DNA of 64,000 nt from Epiperipatus broadwayi (taxonomy: Eukaryota; Onychophora; Udeonychophora; Euonychophora; Peripatidae), in NCBI GenBank assembly GCA_028023455.1, contig JAQFVV010006231.1, positions 8,820,036 to 8,884,035 of the forward strand, in the 5' to 3' direction. The notes beneath the pieces are model-generated. The model had not been told where the DNA came from. It was given only the letters and a program-made list of their open reading frames with translations, and ran no database searches. Both the position numbers and the translations under genes were made by a program. This document shows positions 1 to 54,271 of this stretch, piece by piece. Every line of letters starts with the position of its first letter. Position 1 is the first letter of the stretch.

Positions 1-3000
1 AAACCTTGAAACTAAAGATCGTCTAAACAGTTAACTAAATGAACTAATTTATTTTAAAACTTTAATAATCAGAAAAGAGAACATTCGGACAAAGAAGAAA
101 TAATAAATATTAGGGGACTAACCAAGATTTACCGCCAGAAAAATATGTGATTATGGTTTAAATTATTTTCTTTATTAATCTAAGTTAAACATTGAGTTTA
201 GATAGCAATAGGGAAACAAATACATTAATTTGCAATATAACATTATATAAAATAATATGTTTTTTGATTTGGAATGTTCAAATAAAATTGTATGTATGTG
301 AAAATTTATATGTGCGATGCTCGAAGGAGGAAGAAGCCTACTACAAATCCAGATAAGAAGATAAAGATTGTGTTTGGTAATATTTATAATTATTGATGAT
401 ATAATGTATGTTTTTTATTTATTTAGATCAGCTGAAAATTGAATGAATGTAGTATAAAAGTTTATTATTATTGTTATTGTAAAACGCATTTAAAACAACA
501 CATTGAAACATTTTGAGATGTGATTAGATTTTTTAAAAATATGCATACGATAATCACTTTATGTGTTAAGAGTAATAATTTAATATAACCGATGATTATA
601 TTACATTTTCTATTGGTTTTTCCTATTGGGATGTTTGAATATTGTTTTAAAAAAAACGTAGGTAATGAACATACAGTGTTATAAAGCGAGATAAATTATT
701 CTTAAGGAATAGAGAAATGATTTTCATATTCGCGAATCTTGTTTGTTGTTTTTTAAAAGTTGTTTGTATTTATCGATGTTTGATATAGTGAAAATCTAGA
801 GAGATAATTTGGGTAGTGACTTGGGAGTACAGGGGTGATTTGGAAACCAAGATGATGTATTAAAAGCTAGGATGATACAGGGAATGGAAATAAGTAGTTT
901 TTGTGTGAGAATCAGCATAGTTAACATAGCCCTATGGCTGATCCACATTTCGTTTATAGGTGATAATCAGCGTAGTTAACGTAGCCCTACGACTGATACA
1001 CATGTTGTCTTGGACAGTGCTATCTTATATTTCGCGTGAGTTGTACTTGATGGTTGGTAAAGCTGAATAAATAGCTGCCACATCATTTTCTTATCTTAAG
1101 GGTTAATAGACAATAGTTGTCAAACCTGTTCACACTGTTCCATGCATTCTTTAAGTATATTGAAGACAAGTTATCCATCTTTCTTCCCAATATCCTATAC
1201 ATCTTTTCGCTATCTTAATCTGTATTTCGTGCTACTACATCGTATGATAAGTTTATTGAAGGGAACAATAGATATTTTAGAAAGTATGTTATAAATTTTA
1301 CTTGGAATAAGAATAGTTAAGAGTAATTAAGAATAGATTATAACCATTGAAAGAAAGATACAGATATCCTAAATAATGGAAGGAGTTATAGAAATATTTT
1401 CTTCTAATTTTTAAGAAATAAACTATAATTTTTGTAAAAGTATATCAAATGAGAATATACAAAATATTAAACATAGTTTTACGCTCTTTTTATTATTAAT
1501 TATAATTTAAAAAAAAAAAATATGTATTGCATATTTGAAAAATACTATAACACTCGATAATTATAATATATGTGAAAATTATAATAGGGTGATAGTTAAA
1601 CACATTATAATATTATACAGGAGTATGGCTTATGCAAGAACGCATTATAATTTATATGAGCATGGGAGAGCAAACATTAAAGTTAATCATAGTATTTAAT
1701 AATATGCTGTATAACTTGTTTAAAGTTACAAGAAATGTAATTTTTCTTTTTTTAAAACCGTATGGATTATAAAGTGTGATGTTATAAATATTTATCCATA
1801 AAATAATTATAAATACAGTGAATTTAATATATTTAAAAGGTAAAGAATGTTGTTACCCATAACGAGTTAAAGATAAAAGCTGTGATAAACCTAAAGTAAA
1901 TAAATAAATAACTTCTTAATGTACAATGAGTTAACTAAAGATAACGAAAGATAAATTTGAAGAATTTAGCATTTGTCATGTGAGCAAAGGAGGATATCCC
2001 TTGTAAACAAATGTAAATATATTTGTTTGTTTTATCTTAATTTTGATTGTTGTTAATAAAATTCTAAAATTTGTTATTAAAACTTGTGTCTGAGTTTTGT
2101 TTTCTCTACATCATTGCATGAATTCATCGGATATGTTTACCGTCATTAAATTAAAGTATATAATTGTTTGCACAAAATATAAATAGAAAAGTATATTTAA
2201 TCTTAATTATTTATTGATGTTTTGTAATTGAATAATTATAAAATTGCATTACATTATTGGTCATAAATCCATTATTATGGTAATTTGCTAAATTATATGC
2301 TATTAGTTGCCACTTACTTCATTTATCAGATTATCTAAACACTGCCACTTACTAATTATTTTATTACGTAAGGAAAAAGATAAACAAAGGGAGGATATTG
2401 AGTGATTAATTAGTTTATTATGGTTATAAATTTGCGATAAAAGAAAAGCTATACTAGTAGGAGTAAACAATGAAGATTGTGATTATTATTCTTATTGTTT
2501 TATTATTAATCTAACTTCAGAGTAGTAAATTATGACACAAAATCCCTTATCATATTTTGCTACTTTATTTTAATTTAACATTGAATAAATTTAAGAACCT
2601 GAGATTATTTTATCTGAGCTAGATAATTACTATTATTGTTATGATAGATAAAAGATTAATACTTTAATTGTGAAATGAGTTTAGTGATTAGAAGTTGCAG
2701 AAGTCATAAGAATACTATGTAGTTATTATATGTAATAGTAGTAAAAGGGGGGATAGTGTTCTTATGCCATTGAGGTGGTATACTATGGGATACTATCTCA
2801 ATGCAATCTACTTTGTCACTTTATTTCCACTTCTAATCTCATGAATTATAGAATAGTTATTTGGGTTAATCTAAAACAGAACCTAAGTTAATAAATTTAA
2901 GCAACCTGAGCTAGTAACACATTTAATTGAATATCTCATTAATTATTAGAGCTAGAACCCGGGGAGGCGATTTACACTATACTATATTATTTATTTTTGA

Positions 3001-3201
3001 GTGTAGTGGAGCTACACGAAGGAGAGGTCATATTTATATTATTTATTTTTGGGAGAAGTGGAGTACACATATACACGTAAATACACGTAGGGTGAGAGGG
3101 TAGATTGTGGCGTAACGTGGTAGGCTCAAGGTGTACATAGTTACACAACATAAGTAAAGGGCAGATTGTGACGACCCACAATACTGGATAGAGAGGTCAT
3201 A
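1..3201 (-). repeat. Left copy of a large non-coding interspersed repeat (window-truncated)
   Basis: No coding exon is visible. Positions 1-2962 align, in reverse complement and colinearly, with about 57463-60400. Matching landmarks are GTGTTCTTATGCCATTGAGG (near 2757) against its complement near 57670, CAGCATAGTTAACATAGCCC (near 913) against 59400-59420, and the TGAGCTAGAACCC end (near 2950) against 57463. The left copy then skips to a terminus at about 3185-3201 (GATAGAGAGGTCATA followed by an AT run), which resembles the outer terminus of the right copy at 54272. It looks like an old, internally deleted copy. Family unknown; LTR-like or a large retrotransposon derivative are possibilities. 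Confidence 0.6.
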
Positions 3202-3653
3202 ATATATATATATTAAATTTGTTAAACACTACAATAATTATATTTTACTATAAAAACGTCTGCATTTTCTTGCATTTTTTTATTGGTTTATAATAAAAAA
3301 AATTAAAAATTTATTGGTGTATGGCATGTTAGTTGATTAACACGGTTCTATAGGAATTGTTCATTATATAAAATAAAAGCTGATTGGTATTAGATATTTA
3401 ACTCTATGATTTTTGAGTTCCTTATTAATTATGGGAAAATATATATGTGAACTGTTTAGCTAATCTATGAGCAAATCTTCCACATCACAAAATAAATGTA
3501 AGGGGGGGGAGTATCTCTTGTCTAAATCAATTACTTTATCGTTGAAATGAAATTTATAGTACTTTATTTGATTAAATGTTTTTTTTGGAGGGGGGTGGTT
3601 AAAGATAACAAAGGAATTATTAAGACAATTCCATGGCATTTACAGAATGATGT
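3202..3653. other. AT-rich spacer, nothing recognised
   Basis: Between the AT run ending the left large repeat and the 3654 duplication. It has an AT microsatellite at about 3200-3214, a G run at 3503-3510 and a G-rich stretch near 3590. No coding potential or family match was seen. Confidence 0.4.
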
Positions 3654-3814
3654 CTGGTGTCAGGCATAAAATTGTTTTAAACATCCCAATACTTCTCCTC
3701 TCAAGAAGATTGGCTTAAAGATAAGAATGTTGATTGCTGGTGTCAGGCATAAAATTGTTTTAAACATCCCAATACTTGTGTTCTCAAGAAGATTGGCTTA
3801 AAGACAAGAATGTT
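3654..3814. repeat. Tandem duplication, 78-bp unit twice (83-bp period)
   Basis: The unit beginning CTGGTGTCAGGCATAAAATT and ending AAGAATGTT is present at 3654-3731 and 3737-3814 with only a few mismatches. The second unit abuts the left end of the terminal-inverted-repeat element at 3817. Confidence 0.9.
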
Positions 3815-3816
3815 AC

Positions 3817-4976
3817 TGTTCTGTTCTATTGTGTCAGCCACTTGATGGCGCTATTTCTAGCTAAATTTCTAGAAATATGATGTTTTAGCGGCCACAGCCA
3901 AGCCAATAGCCTTTCTACGATAAAACACGGAGTTTGTTTACTTGGCTGCCGGTTACTGCTGTGGCTTCTTTCTATGCAAAAAGCACAGAAAAATGCCTTC
4001 ATTGGCTGCCGTACTTGCTTGTGTTACGCAATTTATCTTAATGCTGGGTTGTCTATTTTTGCTACAGTATCATGTGAGGGTGTATTGACCGCATCGTGTC
4101 TGAATAATTGAACTTTTCAGATCCAACATCTTTTTTTTCATATGAATTGATTTACTGGTACCTTGTAACAGTTTTAACAGTGTCATTGTTCTATCAGGAC
4201 TGTGTAACCCTCAGAAATTGGATTTTAGGGTGCGGCACAGCACTATACGTGAGAAATCGTCCGAGGCAAGTAAGATGGCTGCTTCAAACTGAAAATTGGC
4301 AATTGCCAGACACCGCAGTCAACTTTCATTTTAATAGTTTGCTATAATTATTAATTTTAGTGGGTAAATTGCAATCTAATTTACTTTTCCCCCAAAACAC
4401 AGTGAATGATTAATTACTGTCCGAAAAAGGTTAAAATTTAATTACATTTTTTATTAGAAAAGTATCGTAACTTTTCTTATCCACAATTTAAAAATTTTGT
4501 TTGAATTTTTAAATTTTGTGGAAGTTATATCATAATTGACTTTGATTTCAAAACACAATGTTCGATTGATTAATCTCCCAAAAAGGCTAAAATTTACTCT
4601 TATTTTCTATTAAAAAAGGAATGTAACTTTTTATATCCATACACACACACCCAAAAAAACCAGTCTCTGATTAATTACTGTCCAAAAAAGTCTCTAAGGT
4701 ATTATTATTTGCTATTAGAAAGTAACGTAATCTTTTATCGACACACATGCAAAAAAGCCAGTCTCTGATTAATTATTGTCCCAAAAAGTCAGCTTTCATT
4801 TTTATATTTTGTTTAAATTTTTTAATTTTGTGTAAATTGTAATATAATTTACTTTTATTTTCTATTCCAAAAATAAAGTCAATAGTTCTGTAGAATCGCT
4901 GGTCTGGGAACATTATAACTATCTGTTTTTGCTTAGCATCAATGCCATTAACCGGCTGACGTGATAGAACAGAACA
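3817..4976. mobile_element. Probable non-autonomous DNA transposon, 1.16 kb, imperfect 23-bp inverted ends
   Basis: The left end TGTTCTGTTCTATTGTGTCA at 3817 pairs with the complement of the right end at 4954-4976 (TGTTCTGTTCTATCACGTCA when read inward), followed by GCC on both sides. A possible target duplication AATGTTA occurs at 3809-3815 and 4983-4989, but it is not exactly flush with the right end. The inside has no convincing gene: the left part carries short GC-richer segments (CAGAAA..ATGCC, GGCTGCC) and the right part diverged tandem repeats. Superfamily not assigned. Confidence 0.55.
4380..4880. repeat. Diverged tandem repeats inside the 3817-4976 element
   Basis: Four imperfect units share an order of motifs: CACA..GT..TGATTAATTACTGTCC, then AAAAAGG/AAAAGTC, then TATTAGAAAAGTA..GTAAC. 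Units start near 4398, 4554, 4660 and 4750; spacing varies from about 90 to 155 bp, so the array is old or internally deleted. Confidence 0.55.
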
Positions 4977-5135
4977 CTACCAAATGTTAATTTGTTATGG
5001 ATGAATAACATTTATTGTCTGGCTTTCCAAAAAAAAAAAAGTTTTTTTTAAAATATCTTTTACATACATGCTTCAAACATGAATGAGACATATGGCTGTT
5101 TTAGAAAAAATTTAGTATCCGAAATATTAGAGAAA

Positions 5136-6486
5136 GGTTGTTTTACAATAGCGTGTTGAAACCACCGGAGGGCATTATTTCTGTGAAAATGCACAGAAAT
5201 ATGCCATTTAGGTGGCGTATCACTGCTAGCGAGCAATCTATTTCTAATGCGTAAGCCTAGAAATAGTCCCTTCGGTATGGGGTGGCTGCTTGTGTCTATT
5301 TCTACGCTAATGCACAGAAACATGACATTGAATCTGCCGCAGAAACTATCATGTCCAGCTTACAGCTCAGATTTGTGCTAAACATTTTCGATGTCTACAG
5401 TATTGGGTGAGGGTGTCTGGAATTTCGATTGTCAAAACTATTTTAATATTTATTAAGATCACCTCCCCCTCTAACTGGCATCTTTTAGGAATGTCTACTA
5501 ACAATTATCAGCAGAGTCTCATGTTTCCCTACTCAAAAAAATTCGGCAAGTGTAGGTTCCAGCGCGATTCGGATGAAATCACGCTCTAAGTCCCGCTTCT
5601 GCGAGAACAATGGCGAGCTTCATTGAATGGCTGAAATCAGAAAACTTGCTGCGAATGTCAAAGATTCTCTGACTGCTGCTGCTGCAAACGGGTTATCAAA
5701 CAAAAGAAAGAGCTTTGAAGCTGCATGTGTGCTGTTCCTGAACAGCCCTAAAAGTTGCTTTTAATTGCCGTAAATATATTTATGTGGGGTTTTGGTAATT
5801 ACGGTAAAAAGTTGGTCAACCTTCGAGTCAGAGCGTTACGTTCGCTTAGGAATTGTAACCACTCACCCCTACCACCTTCCCCAAAAGTTGGACCTTTCGG
5901 TTGTAAATGTTTGGTACCGTTAAATGGAAATCGATTTGGTATTTGTAATTTATTATAAAACAACAAAAATATAAAAAAGAAAAGAAGCTGATTTTGTCGT
6001 AGAATACCCGACCGCTGCCGTTAAAAAAAAAATGTAAGTAATGAGAAAGAATAAAAAGTAACTACTTTTTAAAATTCATTTCAATCGGTGTACCCTTTTT
6101 TTTTTTGTTTGGTTGTTTGTTTTCGTTCCAAAAATTGTTATTTGATAGATAGTAGTTTTGGTTAAATGTGATCAACAAAATCAAAAACATACATATAAAA
6201 AAAAAAAAAAAAAGAATTCCTGCCCTTCCCCCCCCCCCCCCCAATATAAGTAATGAAAAGAATAACAACAAAAAAAAAGAAGTACTTTTTTAAATTCAAT
6301 TTTTTGATTTCTGCATTTTTTATTTTATTTGTTGTTGTTGCGTATTTCAAAATTTATTTGATATTACTTTACTTTGAAATGTGATAATAAACAAACCCGG
6401 CGGCGGCCCCGTAAACATTATATTTATCTTTGTTTACAAACAAAGTCCGCCCTCCGACGGTTTCAACACGCTATTGTAAAACAACC
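5136..6486. mobile_element. Terminal-inverted-repeat DNA transposon, 1351 bp, perfect 8-bp target duplication (hAT-like)
   Basis: The ends are inverted: GGTTGTTTTACAATAGCGTG at 5136 is repeated exactly in reverse complement at the 6486 end, and the match runs about 28 bp (to GAAACC) and then imperfectly about ten more. Directly outside both ends is the same 8-mer TAGAGAAA (5128-5135 and 6487-6494). An 8-bp duplication is the rule for hAT and also occurs in P and Merlin elements. No transposase is recognisable; short open frames inside are unlike any family I know, so it is probably non-autonomous. Two similar segments near 6030 and 6245 (TAAGTAATGA...ACTTTTTAAA) form a degenerate internal duplication. 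Confidence 0.82.
6186..6242. repeat. Homopolymer pair: A run then C run
   Basis: Within the 8-bp-TSD element, an A run of about 17 is followed by a C run of about 15. The C run is unusual in such AT-rich DNA and may be length-unstable or an assembly problem. Confidence 0.8.
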
Positions 6487-6494
6487 TAGAGAAA

Positions 6495-7472
6495 TATCTG
6501 TGATCTAAAATTTATTGCAAAATTTGATATGATTGCAATTACATTGCATTAATCATTGTTTTTGTATTGTTGTGTGCGAATGGGACAGTAAGATTGAATA
6601 AAATTACTCTCTTCAGAATAATTGGCAAATATACCTTACTTATTCCAGATAAAATTTGAACAATCTGCTAGTTGACTGATAAAGTGCACCATTTGTATAT
6701 CAAAATAGGAGTTAGGAAAACCATGTCAAAACAATGGATAAAATGAGTCTTTTTGCAGGTTCTTGGATCAAAGAGTTGTTAAAAGATGAGAGATATAAAA
6801 GAGAATTGAGTGGAATTGAGAAAGCTATGTGACAAACTTTTAAAAATATTTCCATAATCTTTCTTGGAAATCATAAACTGAAAATTGTTTTGAAATATTA
6901 GATGTCATTGTACAATGTCACTGAAAGTTTTTTTTTTTTTGACCCTCAATTGGACTTTTTGTTCTGGAAACCTTGGATTGTGAATAGTAAACAGAATGAG
7001 CATTTTTTAAACTTATTTATAACGATGGAAAATTATTGGGAGAATTTTGACTGATTACATCTAGACTCTTAAAAGTCATTTCAGAGGGAAAATGTAATAA
7101 ACTACTTTTAAGTTACAGATTTTAAAGATATGTCTCAGTTTATAAAAATTATTATTCAATCTTTTGCTGTGTACATTTTGAAATAAATAATTGATGGTGA
7201 AAGCATTAAACAACAAAAAGAATGATTCAGCATTGCGACTATTACACTAAGAATACAGTCTAATTTTGAGACAGGTGTTATTTGGATAATAGATATTCAA
7301 GTTATCAATTGTTAAAGCTATTGTTTTAGAACATTCTTTTAAGCTATTCATTTTTGTTGAAATTTTAAAACTGTAATAGATTTAAAGTATATTCTAGTAA
7401 TTCTTTTTTTTTTTTATATTTGCTCTCTCTTCATAGCTTATTTATTTGGCAATTTATTATATTTTGTTTTAG
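6495..7472. other. Intron upstream of the first visible CKAP5 exon
   Basis: No CKAP5 start exon is evident. A 32-codon frame at 6734-6832 (starting MDKMSLFAGSWIKELLKDER) looks protein-like and has richer codon composition than its surroundings, but it does not match the expected CKAP5 N-terminus. The segment ends in the polypyrimidine tract and TTTTAG acceptor at 7472. Confidence 0.5.
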
Positions 7473-51372
<43,900 letters not shown>

Positions 51373-51539
51373 GTAGTTAAAAATAGTTTTATTTTGGTTT
51401 TTAGCAATTATTTATAATAATAAAAATTTTTGATGTTTCTTCAGATTTTTTTAAAGTCAAACTTACAAATAGAAAAAAATTATTTTTGATTAATTTTAAA
51501 AGTTAACCATTTTTTAGATTTTTTATCATATTGAATATA

Positions 51540-52418
51540 GGGGTACCCAAAAGTAACCGTAATTTTATAATAAAGAATTGTTCATTTATCTTTAAGTGTT
51601 ATAAATTTAATCTTCAAAATATTGTACATTTAATACTATACACCAATCCAAACATGTTTTTCACTTTTCAAAGTAGTCTGGAAAAACAAAGTGAAACCTT
51701 TTAATGCCTGCATCATTTTTTTTTTTTTTTACCACTTACAAATCAGCAAAAAAAATTTTCAGCAATTTTTTCCATTAGAGAGAATAAAAAAAAGTCACAT
51801 GGTTAGAGATCGAGCAAATATGACTACTAGAAAAGCTGGGTCATGTTTAATTTAATTAAAAATTGTTTCACACTCAGGACTGTGCACAGAGGAATTGTCG
51901 TGATGAAGCTTACTTTGCCACAAAATGGGATGTTTACATTTTACCGCATCATGCAACATTTCAGAACTTGTACATAAAATGTCTTATTGATAAAAACCAA
52001 TTTTGAAAGAAAAATGTCATTTGCGTCAATAAAAAAAAAAAAATCAGCGTTATCTTGACATTAGCCATCACTCGCTATGTTTTTTTTGGGACATGACGAA
52101 TTTGACAATTTCATTAAATCATTCGTAAACTTGTGTTTTTCCCAGAAGAGCCTTGTAACCTGTTCAAGCATTACTCCTATTTTCCTTACTGTTTTCCCTA
52201 AAAGAAAATAGTTCCCATTATTCCAATTTTTCAGCCAGTACAAAAAGTTGACAAATATATGAAATGCACTTTACAAAAAAATGAACTATATGGCACCACG
52301 ATTTCACACAGTAATATAACAGATAGATGCAAAAGGGTCCCCACCCAAAGGTAAACATGTATGACAACCAGGTGCACTTTCCAGAGAACATTTCCGGTTA
52401 TTTTTGGGTTCTCCCTCT
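51540..52418 (-). mobile_element. Mariner-type transposon remnant
   Basis: The left end TA|GGGGTACCCAAAAGTAACCG and the inward-read right end (GGGAGAACCCAAAAATAACCGG) form inverted termini; TA lies outside both. The minus strand encodes broken transposase pieces: near 52243-52100 a GKTVRKIGVMLEQVTRLF segment resembling the N-terminal DNA-binding region, then LSVKQFLIKLNMTQ and a PCDFFLF segment near 51900-51790, the signature around the last catalytic residue of mariner transposases. At about 880 bp it is shorter than the usual 1.3 kb, so the middle is deleted; many stops. Confidence 0.75.
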
Positions 52419-53955
52419 TATGTTACATTAATTAGTATATTCCTTTATGTAATCCTTGGATAAGATAAACAAAAAGTTTATTTTGTAACTTATTTATGTT
52501 GGTTTAATTTTTTAATATTGTGTTGGAATTTTAACTCGCTCTTCCCTCTTTTGGAGAGGGTCTTAATGCAATACGAAGTTTTATCATCATTTAATCTTTT
52601 GTGCAATCATTTTTTATTTTATTTGGGAACTTCGTTTTTGAATATGCAAATTCTTTTCTAATTATAACAAAATTCTTATGCTTAACTAATTTATTGAAAA
52701 TTCTACAATTTTTTTTATATATTATAAGCTCTGGTTATGGATTTATATTGTACATGTTACTATCTTTTAATATATGTCTTTTTTTATTGGAGATTAAAAG
52801 AGCATTATAAAAATATGAGAGGAAGCTTATAATTGAAATGATTTGATAAAACTATTAAATCAACTGAATTACTTATTGTTTAGTATTTGCAAATATTAGC
52901 TTTGTAAGTCTCTTCTATCTTCAATATATTATGAATAACTCTTATAATGAGATGATATTGCAGATAAATCATGATTAAAGAAATACAATGCCACTAACAT
53001 GAATAGATTTGTATTTTTTTCAATTTGCCATTACAACATTTTTTAAAACATAATATTTAGAAAAGGCTTGACGTCTGCATTTTGAAATGGTTTTTCTCAG
53101 TTTCAATCAAATATCCATTTGCCTATTGCAGAATTATTTTGTTAAAGGAAGTTACAAGATAAAGTAAGTGCCAAAACAATATGTTAAACAATGATTCTAC
53201 TTTATTTTCCTGATTCTGCTTTCTTTTCCTGATTGTCTTCAAAAAATGTCCAATTGTATGGAAAGCACAAGCCAAATAAGAAACCTGGAACTTAAGAATT
53301 ATTATTATTTTTTTTTGAAGATTTATTCTTTAAACAATTGGATCAAGTTGGTTTTCTTAGCTATTTAAAGAAAGGTGTTATATATTGATTATATGGGTGA
53401 CAGCAGTTTAGTATGTGATAATACTTTGGTGCCACAATCAATAAAAATATGATTATCTGCATGTTTTAAATATGCCTTCAAGTCAAATTTTTGCTAAATT
53501 TAATTCTGATAAATATACTAAAATGTTAGCACCAGCCAAAAAGAGCACAAATGCTCTTAATTGAATGCTCCAAGAAATTATGTATATGTCAGTTATTGCA
53601 CATAGAATTTATAATTTGTTCTAGTTTATTTCAATAAGACATTATAATCTTGTAAGTTAAGTTTTATCTTTTATTTTGGATCACTTGCTTATAATCACTA
53701 TCTTTTTGATGATAAAATTATTTAAAAAAAAAAAAGATTCTTGTTATTGCTTTTATCTAGAAAAACACTAGATATCATCTTATTGACTAGTACTTTTGTT
53801 TATGAAAGTTTTTATAATTTATTGTGTCATCATCAGTTATCTTCAAAAAGTAAATCCTGCACATTAAATTAAACTAAGTTTCTCCAAACTTTTTCTCATT
53901 AAGTATTTATATGTATCCTATTAAAAATTAATTTCACAAGAAAGTTCTATATTAT

Positions 53956-54075
53956 ATATCCAAATATTAAATCATGTCACATGGTTATGAAATACAACAC
54001 TGCTCTCTGTGAATTTATTTCACTAAGGGCAGTGATGAATTTTGTAATCATGTGGATGATGTAATATTTGGATAT
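53956..54075. repeat. Hairpin of 120 bp
   Basis: The two halves pair: ATATCCAAATATTAAATCAT.. at 53956 against ..ATGATGTAATATTTGGATAT at 54075, with ACACTGCTCTC/GGGCAGTG near the centre and a GTGAATTTATTTCAC core. The arms are about 58 bp with few mismatches. It has the size of a small MITE or an intronic precursor-like hairpin; no target duplication was identified. Confidence 0.85.
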
Positions 54076-54271
54076 TTATTTCATTATAGCATTAAGCATT
54101 GGGATTATTTTCATATATATATAAAATTATAGTGTAAATAAATAGATATGTATGGATAAATTGGTTATATTATGGATGTGAATGAGATAATAGATAATGT
54201 GTTGGTAGTTATAACTACATTATATTCTAAGAGAAGTGATTGTATGACTGAATACATATATATATATATAT

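Larger units (their letters stand above)
51373..54271. other. Intron after exon j, proximal part
   Basis: GTAGTT donor onward. Contains the mariner remnant (51540-52418) and a hairpin (53956-54075). The remainder is AT-rich with no exon recognised, ending in an AT microsatellite at about 54256-54270. Confidence 0.55.

Noticed and set aside
6062-6350. Two overlapping minus-strand open frames rich in Phe and Gly
   Set aside because: They arise from the A and C homopolymer runs inside a transposon; low-complexity translation only.
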